This document shows, piece after piece, positions 1 to 7,590 of a stretch of DNA of 64,000 nucleotides. Each line of letters opens with the position of its first letter. Position 1 is the first letter of the stretch. Both the position numbers and the translations under genes were made by a program. The notes under the pieces were generated by a model. That model searched no databases. It saw nothing but the letters and a program-made list of their open reading frames with translations, and was not told the origin of the DNA. This DNA comes from Burkholderiales bacterium (GTDB taxonomy: Bacteria; Pseudomonadota; Gammaproteobacteria; Burkholderiales; SG8-41): contig JAHCAI010000009.1 of assembly GCA_019634975.1 (NCBI GenBank), forward strand, positions 1 through 64,000. The letters run 5' to 3'.

Positions 1-77
1 GCGCCCGTAGCTCAGCTGGATAGAGTACTGCCCTCCGAAGGCAGGGGTCGGACGTTCGAATCGTCTCGGGCGCGCCA
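1..77 (+). tRNA. tRNA-Arg (anticodon CCG)
   Basis: Complete cloverleaf with an encoded CCA tail. The seven acceptor-stem bases at 1-7 pair fully with 67-73, the discriminator base is G74 and CCA is at 75-77. The anticodon stem CTGCC/GGCAG encloses the loop CTCCGAA, giving anticodon CCG, which reads the arginine codon CGG. The T loop TTCGAAT is canonical. The gene may begin a few bases before the window, but the acceptor stem is complete as seen. Confidence 0.95.
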
Positions 78-110
78 AATTCCGTTCCCTGCGCGCCAGC
101 CCACACCGAC

Positions 111-1733
111 ATGCCCCTGCCCGCCGCCTGCGATGTCCTGATCATCGGCGGCGGCCACAACGGCCTGACCTGTGCCTGTTACCTGGCCTCGGCAGGATTT
201 AAGGTGCGCGTGCTCGAGCGTCGCAGCGTCGTGGGCGGCGCGGCCGTCACCGAGGAATTCCATCCCGGATTCCGCAATTCCACCGCCAGCTACACCGTCA
301 GCCTGCTCAACCCGCAGGTGATCCGCGACCTGCGGCTCGCCGAGCACGGGCTGCGCATCGTCGAGCGGCCGATATCGAATTTCCTGCCGCTGTCCGATGC
401 CGATTACCTGAAAGTCGGCGGCACGCTGGAAGCCACCCAGGCCGAAGTCGCCCGGTTTTCGAAAAGGGACGCGGCGCGTCTGCCCGAGTACTACGCGATG
501 CTGGAGCGCGTTGCCGGCGTGTTGCGCGAGCTTGCGCTGGAAACACCGCCCAACGTCGGCGGCGGTGTGGGCGACTTCATTGCAGCACTGAAAACCGCGC
601 GGCGTTTCAGGAAGCTCGACATGGCGGGGCGACGCGATGTGCTGGACCTGTTCACCAAGAGCGCCGGCGACCTGCTTGATGCCTGGTTCGAGTCGGTGCC
701 GATCAAGGCCGCTTTCGGCTTCGACGCCATTGTCGGAAATTTTGCGAGCCCCTATGCCCCGGGCACTGCCTACGTGCTGCTGCACCATGTGTTCGGCGAG
801 GTCAACGGCAAGCGCGGCAGCTGGGGACATGCCGTCGGCGGGATGGGTGCGATCACGCAGGCGATGGCCGCGGAGGCGCGCGCCCGCGGCGTGCAGATCG
901 ACACCGGAACCGAAGTGGTCAACGTCTGCGTCGACTCGCGCGGCGCGCAGGGCGTGCAGCTGAAAGACGGACGGGTGATCGAGGCGCGCTGCGTGGTGGC
1001 CAACGTCAACCCGAAATTGCTGTACCTGAAGCTGGTCGATGCCCCGGTGCTGGACGCCGACTTTCTGCGGCGCATCCGCGGCTGGAAATGCGGTTCGGCG
1101 ACGTTCCGCATGAATGTCGCGCTGCGCGAGCTGCCCGATTTCAGCTGCCTGCCCGGCAGCGCAACCGCGCAGCATCACCAGTCGGGCATCATCATTGCGC
1201 CTTCGCTGCAGTACATGGAACAGGCCTACTTCGACGCGCGCACCTACGGCTGTTCGCGCGCGCCGGTGGTCGAGATGCTGATCCCGTCGACCGTCGACGA
1301 CTCGCTGGCGCCCGCCGGGCAGCACGTCGCCAGCCTGTTCTGCCAGCATTTCAGCCCCGAGCTGCCGAACGCCCTGTCGTGGGACGACATCCGTGAGGAC
1401 GCGGCCAACCATGTCATCGACACGGTGACCCGCTACGCGCCCAACTTCAGGGATGCGGTGATCGCGCGCCGCATACTCTCGCCGCTCGACCTCGAGCGCG
1501 AGTTCGGGCTCACCGGCGGCGACATTTTCCATGGCGCGCTGACGCTGGACCAGCTGTGGACGGCGAGGCCGGTTCTGGGCCATGCCGACTACCGCTCGCC
1601 GGTGCGCAGGCTCTACCTTTGCGGCGCCGGGGCGCATCCCGGCGGCGGTGTCACCGGCCTGCCGGGACGCAACGCTGCCCGTGAAATCGTCCGCGATTTC
1701 AGGCGCGGATGGCTCAAGGAGAAAAAAGCATGA
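111..1733 (+). CDS. Phytoene desaturase-family FAD-dependent oxidoreductase (PYROXD2-like)
   Basis: A 540-residue flavoprotein of the amine oxidase/phytoene desaturase superfamily. The N-terminus carries the dinucleotide-binding strand with GGGHNG at about residues 13-18 and an acidic strand end (LERR) near residue 36. The C-terminus has the second FAD-contact motif, [12 protein letters not shown], near residue 505. The length suits the COG1233 / PYROXD2-like subgroup rather than true carotenoid desaturases, and no carotenoid genes are nearby, so the substrate is unknown. The ATG at 111 lies just before the Rossmann fold and has no obvious Shine-Dalgarno sequence. Its stop overlaps the start of the next gene (ATGA at 1730-1733), so the two are probably co-translated. 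Confidence 0.85.
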   Translation: MPLPAACDVLIIGGGHNGLTCACYLASAGFKVRVLERRSVVGGAAVTEEFHPGFRNSTASYTVSLLNPQVIRDLRLAEHGLRIVERPISNFLPLSDADYLKVGGTLEATQAEVARFSKRDAARLPEYYAMLERVAGVLRELALETPPNVGGGVGDFIAALKTARRFRKLDMAGRRDVLDLFTKSAGDLLDAWFESVPIKAAFGFDAIVGNFASPYAPGTAYVLLHHVFGEVNGKRGSWGHAVGGMGAITQAMAAEARARGVQIDTGTEVVNVCVDSRGAQGVQLKDGRVIEARCVVANVNPKLLYLKLVDAPVLDADFLRRIRGWKCGSATFRMNVALRELPDFSCLPGSATAQHHQSGIIIAPSLQYMEQAYFDARTYGCSRAPVVEMLIPSTVDDSLAPAGQHVASLFCQHFSPELPNALSWDDIREDAANHVIDTVTRYAPNFRDAVIARRILSPLDLEREFGLTGGDIFHGALTLDQLWTARPVLGHADYRSPVRRLYLCGAGAHPGGGVTGLPGRNAAREIVRDFRRGWLKEKKA

Positions 1734-2338
1734 CACGACGCCTCTTCCTGGCCGCCCTGGCGGCGCTCTGGCTGACCGCCTGCGGCAGCGACGTGCCGCG
1801 TGTCGGCAAGCTGGGTGCCGGTGACGTGATCCTGGCTTTCGGCGACAGCCTGACCTACGGCACCGGCGCGAAGCCCGAAGAAAGCTATCCGGCGGTGCTC
1901 GGCCAGCTGACCGGCCGCACGGTGGTCCGCGCCGGCGTGCCCGGCGAGCAGACTGCCGGCGGACTCGCGCGCCTGCCCGAGGTGCTCGACGAACACCAGC
2001 CGAAACTGGTGATCGTCTGCCTTGGCGGCAACGACATGCTGCGCAAGGCGGCGCCGGCGAATATCGAGGCCAATCTGCGCGCGATCCTGAAGACCATCAG
2101 GTCGCGCGGACTCGATGCCCTGCTCATCGGCGTGCCGGCGCCGGGACTGATCACCAGCGCCCCCGATTTCTACGAAAAACTGGCGAAGGAGTTCGGCATC
2201 CCCTACGAGGGCAAGATCGTCACCAGCGTGCTTTACCGGCCGGAACTGAAGTCCGACCCGATCCATCCCAATGCCGACGGCTACCGCAAGATGGCCGAGG
2301 CCGTGGCCGACCTGCTGCGCACTGCGGGAGCCCTCTGA
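1730..2338 (+). CDS. GDSL-type esterase/lipase, lipoprotein (TesA-like)
   Basis: A 202-residue SGNH hydrolase. A basic N-terminus and hydrophobic stretch end in the lipobox LTAC (Cys18), so it is probably a lipoprotein in the cell envelope. Block I FGDSL places the nucleophile at Ser40, GGND supplies the oxyanion block near residue 100, and DPIHPN supplies the catalytic Asp176/His179. It should hydrolyse short acyl or aryl esters, and its closest relatives are arylesterase / thioesterase I. The ATG at 1730 is preferred over an upstream in-frame ATG at 1709 because AAGGAG lies 8-9 bases before it and it gives the lipoprotein signal. It overlaps the previous stop by four bases. Confidence 0.9.
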   Translation: MTRRLFLAALAALWLTACGSDVPRVGKLGAGDVILAFGDSLTYGTGAKPEESYPAVLGQLTGRTVVRAGVPGEQTAGGLARLPEVLDEHQPKLVIVCLGGNDMLRKAAPANIEANLRAILKTIRSRGLDALLIGVPAPGLITSAPDFYEKLAKEFGIPYEGKIVTSVLYRPELKSDPIHPNADGYRKMAEAVADLLRTAGAL

Positions 2339-2351
2339 AGGGGGCTGCAGC

Positions 2352-3569
2352 ATGACTGCCCGGAAACATTCCGCGCGGCGGCTGACCCTCACGATGTGCG
2401 GGGCCGAGGTGCTGTCGATGACCGGGTTTGCCGCCTACACCACGCTGCTGCCGCAGCTTCAGCGCGAGTGGGCGCTGTCCAATTCCGAGGCCGGCGCGAT
2501 CAGCGGTTTCCTGTTTGCCGGCTACATGCTGTCGGTGCCGGTGCTCACCAGCCTCACCGACCGCATGGATTCGCGGCGCATCTATCTTGGCGCCTGCCTG
2601 CTCGCCAGCCTCGGAGCCGCCTTTTTTGCGCTGTTCGGGGCCGGCTTCTGGAGCGCGGCCTTTGCCCAGTTCCTGATCGGCGCCGCGCTCGGCGGCACCT
2701 ACATGCCGGGACTGAAGGCCTTGACCGATCATCTCGAGGGCGCCGCGCAGTCGCGCGCCACCGCGTTCTACACCGCGAGTTTCGGCGTCGGCTCGACGAT
2801 ATCGATCCTCGTGGCCGGCAAGATCGGTGCGACCATCGACTGGCACTGGGCCTTCTGGTTCGGCGCCGCGGGCCCGCTGGCGGCGGGCCTGCTGGTGATG
2901 TTCACGATGCCGATGGGCCGCATGCGCGCGCCTGAACAGCACGCCGGCGCGCTGCTCGATTTCCGCCCGGTGCTGAAAAACCGCAAGACCCTGCCGTACA
3001 TCATCGGCTATGCCGCGCACAACTACGAGCTCTTCGGCCAGCGCTCATGGATGGTCGCCTTCCTCGTGTTCTGCGCCGCGCTGCAGCCCGAGCACGCGCC
3101 GATGGCCCTGAGCGCGGCGACGCTGGCGGCGATGATCAACGTGCTGGGGCCGGTGTTCAGCGTCACCGGCAACGAGATGGCAATCCGCTTCGGGCGGCAG
3201 CGCATCATTTTCCTGTTCATGACGCTGTCCGGGGTCATCGCCTGCCTGATCGGCTACACCGCGGCCTGGCCCTGGTACATCGTCGTGCTGCTGATGATGG
3301 TGCACTACGGCGCGATGCTCGGCGATTCCGGCGCGCTGACTTCGGGCGCGGTGGCGAGCACGCCGCCGGAAATGCGCGGTGCCATGATGGCGGTGTATTC
3401 CTTCATCGGCTTCAGCACTGCCTTCCTCGCGCCGCTGGTGTTCGGGCTGACCCTGGACCTCGCCGGCGGCAACCAGAGCATTACCGCCTGGGGACTGGCC
3501 TTTGCCAGCATCGGCATCTTCGGCGTGCTGTCGCCGCTGGCGCGCTGGTGGTATCTGCGGCGCGCTTAA
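2352..3569 (+). CDS. MFS transporter
   Basis: A 405-residue integral membrane protein with about 12 hydrophobic segments and the major facilitator loop-2/3 motif (SLTDRMDSRRIY near residues 69-80). The length is typical of the family. Substrate cannot be read from the sequence; it resembles the sugar/cyanate-type MFS group. The ATG at 2352 follows a GAAGGGGG Shine-Dalgarno made by the end of the preceding gene, and it removes a non-hydrophobic upstream extension. It lies 13 bp after the esterase gene and is probably the third gene of that operon. It converges on the minus-strand cluster ending at 3614. An AT-rich repeat copy sits directly after its stop codon. Confidence 0.85.
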   Translation: MTARKHSARRLTLTMCGAEVLSMTGFAAYTTLLPQLQREWALSNSEAGAISGFLFAGYMLSVPVLTSLTDRMDSRRIYLGACLLASLGAAFFALFGAGFWSAAFAQFLIGAALGGTYMPGLKALTDHLEGAAQSRATAFYTASFGVGSTISILVAGKIGATIDWHWAFWFGAAGPLAAGLLVMFTMPMGRMRAPEQHAGALLDFRPVLKNRKTLPYIIGYAAHNYELFGQRSWMVAFLVFCAALQPEHAPMALSAATLAAMINVLGPVFSVTGNEMAIRFGRQRIIFLFMTLSGVIACLIGYTAAWPWYIVVLLMMVHYGAMLGDSGALTSGAVASTPPEMRGAMMAVYSFIGFSTAFLAPLVFGLTLDLAGGNQSITAWGLAFASIGIFGVLSPLARWWYLRRA

Positions 3570-3570
3570 A

Positions 3571-3595
3571 ATATCAATAAAAACAAATACTTATG
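3571..3595 (+). repeat. AT-rich 25-bp dispersed motif, copy A
   Basis: The core ATATCAATAAAAACA is followed by AATACTTATG. It begins one base after the stop codon of the MFS gene, in the convergent gap before 3614. It is at least 20/25 identical to copies at 25290-25314, 28103-28127 and 34907-34931 and, allowing a one-base gap, to 55335-55360. It is strikingly AT-rich in a GC-rich region. No known element was recognised. Confidence 0.7.
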
Positions 3596-3613
3596 TAGTA
3601 TTGCGGCGACCGC

Positions 3614-4168
3614 TCAGCGCGGACCGGTATAAAAATCCGGCCACCGTTCCAGCACCGCCGGGGCATCGTCCTTGTAGATGTGGCAGGAGTTGATCTGGTA
3701 GGGCTTTCTGGTCACCGGTTGCCCTGCGTTGCGCGCCTCGCGCGCGCGGCCGGTGGCCTGGTAGGCGGTGGTGCCGAGCGGGCCCAGCAGCTCAACCAGA
3801 TGCGTGCAGCCGAGCACGCCGCCGACGCGTTCGGCGATGGCCTTGCGCCAGCCGGGGCCGATGGTCAGTCCGACCAGCCTCTTGAAATTCACCGTGATGT
3901 GGCCGCAGGTCTCGTAAGGGCTGCTGTCGGTGGCGGCCTCGACATCGTGAATCTTCAGGTCGAGATCGATGGTCAGGCGCAGCCACATGTTGTGCACCGG
4001 GTCGCCGGGCTGGCGCTCGCGGCCGCCGTCGCGGCGCGAGTGGACATAGGTCTTGGTGTCGACGAGATGACCCTCGATGTCCCACAGGCCGTCTTCGCGC
4101 TCGTAGCCCTTGCATTCGACGGCGCGGGTGTGTTTCAGCGTGCGGGGGGCGGGGGCGGGCAAGGGCAT
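3614..4168 (-). CDS. DUF2889 domain protein
   Basis: A 184-residue cytoplasmic protein with the DUF2889 pattern: an N-terminal region resembling RxxEVxGYxREDGLWDIEGHLxDTK, and a conserved CxHITxNFxRLxG-type segment in the middle (YETCGHITVNF near residues 85-95). Function is unknown. In many betaproteobacteria such genes lie beside acyl-CoA catabolic genes, as here. It is the last gene of the minus-strand cluster headed by the MerR regulator at 7458 and lies 18 bp after the DUF1289 gene. Confidence 0.8.
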   Translation of the reverse strand: MPLPAPAPRTLKHTRAVECKGYEREDGLWDIEGHLVDTKTYVHSRRDGGRERQPGDPVHNMWLRLTIDLDLKIHDVEAATDSSPYETCGHITVNFKRLVGLTIGPGWRKAIAERVGGVLGCTHLVELLGPLGTTAYQATGRAREARNAGQPVTRKPYQINSCHIYKDDAPAVLERWPDFYTGPR

Positions 4169-4186
4169 AAAGCGGGCTCCGATGAT

Positions 4187-4390
4187 TCAGTGAGTGATGG
4201 AACGGGCGGCGCGGCGGTCCTCGAGCCGCGCCAGCAGGGCGAGTTTCTGTGCCGGTGTGTAGCGATGCCAGTCGCTGATTTCGCGCAGTGTGCGCCAGCA
4301 GCCGACGCAGAAATCGTGATCCGGATCGATCATGCAGATGCGCACGCAGGGCGATTCGACGTCCCGCGATCCGTCATCCGCCACGATCAT
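4187..4390 (-). CDS. DUF1289 family small cysteine protein
   Basis: A 67-residue protein with four cysteines at positions 15, 19, 28 and 31 (SPCVRIC...DFCVGCWRT), followed by EISDWHRYTPAQK. This is the standard DUF1289 layout, and members are thought to bind an Fe-S cluster or metal. The start is taken at the ATG at 4390, which overlaps the stop of the HMG-CoA lyase gene by four bases (4387-4390) and implies translational coupling. An upstream in-frame extension to 4621 is only the antisense-like continuation inside the lyase gene. Confidence 0.8.
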   Translation of the reverse strand: MIVADDGSRDVESPCVRICMIDPDHDFCVGCWRTLREISDWHRYTPAQKLALLARLEDRRAARSITH

Positions 4391-5292
4391 GCCGCCTTCG
4401 CGCGGATCGCGCGCGCGACCCGCGACAGCGTCGGCCGGCCGAGCACGCCGCAGATGTAGTCGCCGGCGGCGATCAGCTTCGTCATGTCGACGCCGGTCTC
4501 GATGCCGAGGCCGTCGAGCAGGTACAACACGTCCTCGGTCGCGACGTTGCCGGTGGCGCCCTTGGCGTAGGGGCAGCCGCCCAGCCCGGCCACCGAGCTG
4601 TCGAAGGTCGCGACACCGCATTCCAGCGCGGCGTAGATGTTGGTCAGCGCCTGGCCGTAGGTGTCATGGAAATGGCCGGCGATGCGTCCGATCGGGATGT
4701 GTTCGGCGACTGCCTCGATGACGGCACGGGTCTTGCCGGCGGTGCCGGTGCCGATGGTGTCGCAAACCGTGATCTCGTAGCAGCCCATCGCATCGAGCCC
4801 TTTCGCCACATGCACCACCGCGGCGGGGTCGACCTCGCCTTCGTAGGGGCAGCCGAGGCAGACCGAAATGTCACCGCGCACGCGCATGCCTTTCGCGATG
4901 GCCGCCTGTGCGACCTCTTCGAAGCGCGCCAGGCCCTCGTCGATGGTGCAATTGGTGTTGCGCTTCGAGAAGCTTTCGGTGGCGGCGCCGAACACGACGA
5001 CTTCCTCCACGCCTGCGGCGATCGCAGCCTCGAGGCCTTTCATGTTCGGCACCAGCACCGGGTAAGTCACGCCGGGCTTGCGGCGGATGCCGGCCATGAC
5101 CTCGGCGTTGTCGGCCATCTGCGGCACCCATTTCGGCGAAACGAAGGCAGTGGCCTCGATCAGAGTCAGGCCGGCATCCTGCAGGCGGTGGATCAGCTCG
5201 ATCTTGGCTGCTGTCGGCACCGGGGTGGATTCGTTCTGCAGCCCGTCTCGCGGGCCGACCTCGAACAGGCGGACTTTTTTCGGTAATGCCAT
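4387..5292 (-). CDS. mvaB: Hydroxymethylglutaryl-CoA lyase
   Basis: A 301-residue TIM-barrel lyase that cleaves 3-hydroxy-3-methylglutaryl-CoA to acetyl-CoA and acetoacetate, the last step of leucine degradation. The N-terminal motif EVGPRDGLQNE carries the catalytic Arg/Asp. The DFHDTYG-like metal-binding strand is present as HFHDTYGQA. The family signature GLGGCPYAKGATGN holds the active-site Cys at about residue 240. The length matches bacterial HMG-CoA lyases. The neighbours (an enoyl-CoA hydratase-like gene upstream and a LiuR-type regulator heading the cluster) support a role in leucine/isovalerate catabolism (LiuE/MvaB). Acyl-CoA dehydrogenase and carboxylase genes (liuA, liuB, liuD) are not in this window. 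Confidence 0.93.
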   Translation of the reverse strand: MALPKKVRLFEVGPRDGLQNESTPVPTAAKIELIHRLQDAGLTLIEATAFVSPKWVPQMADNAEVMAGIRRKPGVTYPVLVPNMKGLEAAIAAGVEEVVVFGAATESFSKRNTNCTIDEGLARFEEVAQAAIAKGMRVRGDISVCLGCPYEGEVDPAAVVHVAKGLDAMGCYEITVCDTIGTGTAGKTRAVIEAVAEHIPIGRIAGHFHDTYGQALTNIYAALECGVATFDSSVAGLGGCPYAKGATGNVATEDVLYLLDGLGIETGVDMTKLIAAGDYICGVLGRPTLSRVARAIRAKAA

Positions 5293-5317
5293 GGCGGGGG
5301 TCTCCGGTATCTGCCGT

Positions 5318-6154
5318 CTAGCGGCGCACCGCTTTCTTACTGGCCTTCGTGCCCGGGGCTTCGGTCCATTTCGGTTTGCGCTTTTCGAGGAAGGCGCCCA
5401 GGCCCTCCTGCGCTTCGGGCGTGGCGCGGATTTCGGCGATGCCTTCGGCGGTCTTGCGGACGATGTCGGGGCCGATCAGGCTGTGCGCGCTGAGCGGGAT
5501 CATCCGTTTGACCGCCTGCATCGCCTTCGGCCCGCTGCTGTAGAGCTGGCCGAGCATTTCGCCGACACGCGTGGCGAGCTGCTCCTCCTCGACCAGGTCG
5601 TGCACCAGCCCGATGCGCCAGGCTTCGGCGCAATCGAATTCCTCGCCTGAAAGCATGTAGCGCCGTGCATGGCGCTGGCCGATGGCGGCGATCACATAGG
5701 GACTGATCATCGACGGAATGATGCCGATCTTGACTTCGGAGAGACGGAAAGTCGCCGTGCGCGCCGCGATCGCGATGTCACAGGCGGAGACGATGCCGCA
5801 GCCGCCGCCGCGCACGGCGCCGTGCACTGCGGCGATGGTCGGCTTGTTCAGTGCGTAGAGCAGGTGGAACATGCGCGCCGACTCGGCGGCGTTCTTCCTG
5901 TTCTGCGCCGGTGTGAATTTCGCGCTTGCGCGCATGTGCCCGATATCCGCGCCGGCGCAGAAGCTCCTGCCGGCGCCGGCAATGACCACTGCGCGGATGC
6001 CGGCATCGCCTTCGATGGATTCCAGCGCTTCCGTGAGTTCGCGCACCATCCCCGGGTCGAATGCATTGTGGACTTCAGGGCGGTTGAGGGTCAGCGTGAC
6101 ATTGCCGAAGTCGTCGGTTGATCGCAGCACGCGGGTGCCGGTGGCTTTGCTCAT
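5318..6154 (-). CDS. Enoyl-CoA hydratase/isomerase family, probable methylglutaconyl-CoA hydratase
   Basis: A 278-residue crotonase-fold enzyme. It has the CoA/oxyanion stretch FCAGADIGHM and the GAVRGGGCGI segment, with a catalytic Glu in LSEVKIGI. The lysine-rich C-terminus (EKRKPKW) is typical of crotonases. Its place next to HMG-CoA lyase and under a LiuR-type regulator makes 3-methylglutaconyl-CoA hydratase (LiuC) the likeliest activity; a general enoyl-CoA hydratase is possible. The start at 6154 is chosen over the upstream ATG at 6178 because GAAGGA lies about 7 bases before it. The 26-bp gap to the lyase suggests one transcript. Confidence 0.85.
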   Translation of the reverse strand: MSKATGTRVLRSTDDFGNVTLTLNRPEVHNAFDPGMVRELTEALESIEGDAGIRAVVIAGAGRSFCAGADIGHMRASAKFTPAQNRKNAAESARMFHLLYALNKPTIAAVHGAVRGGGCGIVSACDIAIAARTATFRLSEVKIGIIPSMISPYVIAAIGQRHARRYMLSGEEFDCAEAWRIGLVHDLVEEEQLATRVGEMLGQLYSSGPKAMQAVKRMIPLSAHSLIGPDIVRKTAEGIAEIRATPEAQEGLGAFLEKRKPKWTEAPGTKASKKAVRR

Positions 6155-6333
6155 GATGGTTCCTTCAGGTGTGGCCATGGCGGCCTTCCGCGGGGCGGGC
6201 CCGGCAGCAGAATCGGGCCGGCGGCGACACGCGGGTCGTGGCCGCGCGGACGTTTCGCACCTGCGCGGCTACCGCGAAGTATAAGCGCTGTCCGCGGTGC
6301 CGGCACATGGCGTCCATCATGCGGAGGACAGGA

Positions 6334-6936
6334 TCACCACTTGCCGCGCGCCAGCCACTGCTCCACCTGATCGAGCCGGTCAGAGCCCCAGAAGGGCTCG
6401 CCGTCGACGATGATGTACGGCGAGCCGAACACCCCGCGCTCGATCGCGCCATCAACTTCAGCCTTGAGCCTCTCCTTCACCGCGGGGTCGTTGACCGCCT
6501 GCAGCACGGCTTCCCTGTCGTGGCCGAGCTTCGCGGCGACATTGGCGGTGATCTCGGCACTCGAGATGTCGCGGTCCTCGACGAAATAGGCGCGGAACAG
6601 GGCCTGGGCGAGGGTCTTCGCCGCGGCGGGATCGCGGTCAAGCAGCCAGTAATAGGCGCGGCAGGGGGCGACGGCTGCGACCGGAAACTTGCCCAGCATC
6701 CTGAAAGGCAGGCCGAACCAGCGGGCTGAGCGCGTCAGGTCATGGGCAGCGTAGCTGCCCTTCATCGGGATCGCCGGCAAGGGTCGCTGACCGGTGATCT
6801 TGAACACTGCGCCCAGAAGGATCGGCCGCCAGTTCGTGTTGCGACCGTGGCGGGCGGCGAGGGCATCGATGCGGGCCGCTGCGAAATAACCGTAAGGCGA
6901 GGAAAAATCGAAATAGAAGTCGACGGGTTGGGACAT
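6334..6936 (-). CDS. 2-hydroxychromene-2-carboxylate isomerase-like DsbA-family protein
   Basis: A 200-residue protein with the DsbA/kappa-GST fold: N-terminal DFYFDFSSPYGYFAA (a serine replaces the CxxC active site), the central GSY/DLTRSARWFG segment and the C-terminal FGSPYIIVDGEPFWGSDRLD motif. Relatives are glutathione-dependent 2-hydroxychromene-2-carboxylate isomerases. Here the gene sits among CoA-ester catabolic genes, so the true substrate is unclear. The ATG at 6936 gives the correct family N-terminus; upstream in-frame sequence is not conserved in appearance. An 18-bp LiuR-like operator lies 107 bp upstream, and 179 bp separate this gene from the hydratase downstream. Confidence 0.87.
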   Translation of the reverse strand: MSQPVDFYFDFSSPYGYFAAARIDALAARHGRNTNWRPILLGAVFKITGQRPLPAIPMKGSYAAHDLTRSARWFGLPFRMLGKFPVAAVAPCRAYYWLLDRDPAAAKTLAQALFRAYFVEDRDISSAEITANVAAKLGHDREAVLQAVNDPAVKERLKAEVDGAIERGVFGSPYIIVDGEPFWGSDRLDQVEQWLARGKW

Positions 6937-7042
6937 GGAGGCACCTTCCTCAAGGCTCTGCATGCGGCATACCGGGCGCCTGATACGGCTTTCGAGCGCA
7001 CTCGGCTCGCTGCCCAAGCTCTTGTTTTAATTTGGTTTTTAC

Positions 7043-7060
7043 ATTTACGTTAACGTCAAT
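7043..7060 (-). promoter_or_regulatory. LiuR-type operator 1
   Basis: The sequence ATTTACGTTAACGTCAAT is an imperfect palindrome of the form TTnACGTnnACGTnAA. It differs by one base from the site at 7521-7538. On the minus strand it contains a -35-like TTGACG, placing it in the promoter region of the isomerase gene. It ends on the first base of the regulator's stop codon. The match to LiuR sites is from memory of that regulon. Confidence 0.7.
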
Positions 7061-7458
7061 CATGCCGTGCGTACCTTGCCAGCATCGGATTCTGCCAGCA
7101 GGCGCTGACATTGCGTCGCAAAAAAATTGATCTCGTTCAGCATCACTTCCACATCCTCGCGCTGCTGCTCGAGTTGGGTCCGCCGTCGTTCCAGCTTGAT
7201 GGCGAACTCCTCGAGCTGGCGGCGCTCGTCGTTGGCCAGATCGTAGAGCTGAAACAGTTCGCGGATGTCACTGAGGGAAAAACCGAGGCGCTTCGCGCGC
7301 AGGGCGAGTTTCAGGCGGACGCGGTCGCGGTGGCTGTAAATGCGGTTGATGCCGTCGCGCGCGGGACTGACCAGGCCTTGATCCTCGTAGTGGCGCAAGG
7401 TGCGTGTGGTCACCCCGAATTCCTGGGCGAGGTCACTGATGGAATAAGTCTTGCTCAT
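7060..7458 (-). CDS. liuR: MerR-family regulator, LiuR type
   Basis: A 132-residue MerR regulator. The N-terminal winged helix (YSISDLAQEFGVTTRTLRHYE) is followed by the NRIYSHRDRVRLKLALRAKRLGFSL region and a C-terminal dimerisation coiled coil (residues about 75-115). This closely follows LiuR, the regulator of branched-chain amino acid and fatty-acid degradation in proteobacteria. There are no metal-binding cysteines. The start at 7458 fits the family; an upstream in-frame ATG at 7509 adds a non-conserved stretch. It heads the minus-strand acyl-CoA cluster and diverges from phaC. Paired operators on both sides suggest autoregulation and control of flanking operons. Confidence 0.85.
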   Translation of the reverse strand: MSKTYSISDLAQEFGVTTRTLRHYEDQGLVSPARDGINRIYSHRDRVRLKLALRAKRLGFSLSDIRELFQLYDLANDERRQLEEFAIKLERRRTQLEQQREDVEVMLNEINFFATQCQRLLAESDAGKVRTA

Positions 7459-7520
7459 TGTGCCTTGCAATAACGACAGGTAATATGCCTTGGAGCCGTA
7501 GTCAGGCAAAGTAGCATTGC

Positions 7521-7538
7521 ATTTACGTAAACGTCAAT
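7521..7538 (+). promoter_or_regulatory. LiuR-type operator 2, between liuR and phaC
   Basis: The sequence ATTTACGTAAACGTCAAT differs from operator 1 at one position. It lies in the 132-bp divergent gap between the regulator (start 7458) and phaC (start 7591). On the minus strand it carries TTGACG as a possible -35 for the regulator. On the plus strand it could control phaC. Confidence 0.7.
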
Positions 7539-7590
7539 AAAAATCAACAGCGTGCCCTTCAGGTCGATGGGCCGGGAAAACAGGAATTCG

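Noticed and set aside
12..1736. A 574-codon open frame on the minus strand opposite the flavoprotein gene
   Set aside because: Composition is Arg/Gln/His-rich with no domain pattern. It is the usual antisense shadow of a GC-rich gene.
7533..7550. A further copy of the AT-rich dispersed motif beside operator 2
   Set aside because: TCAATAAAAA matches, but the rest diverges and the first bases belong to the LiuR-type palindrome. Kept only as a weak look-alike.
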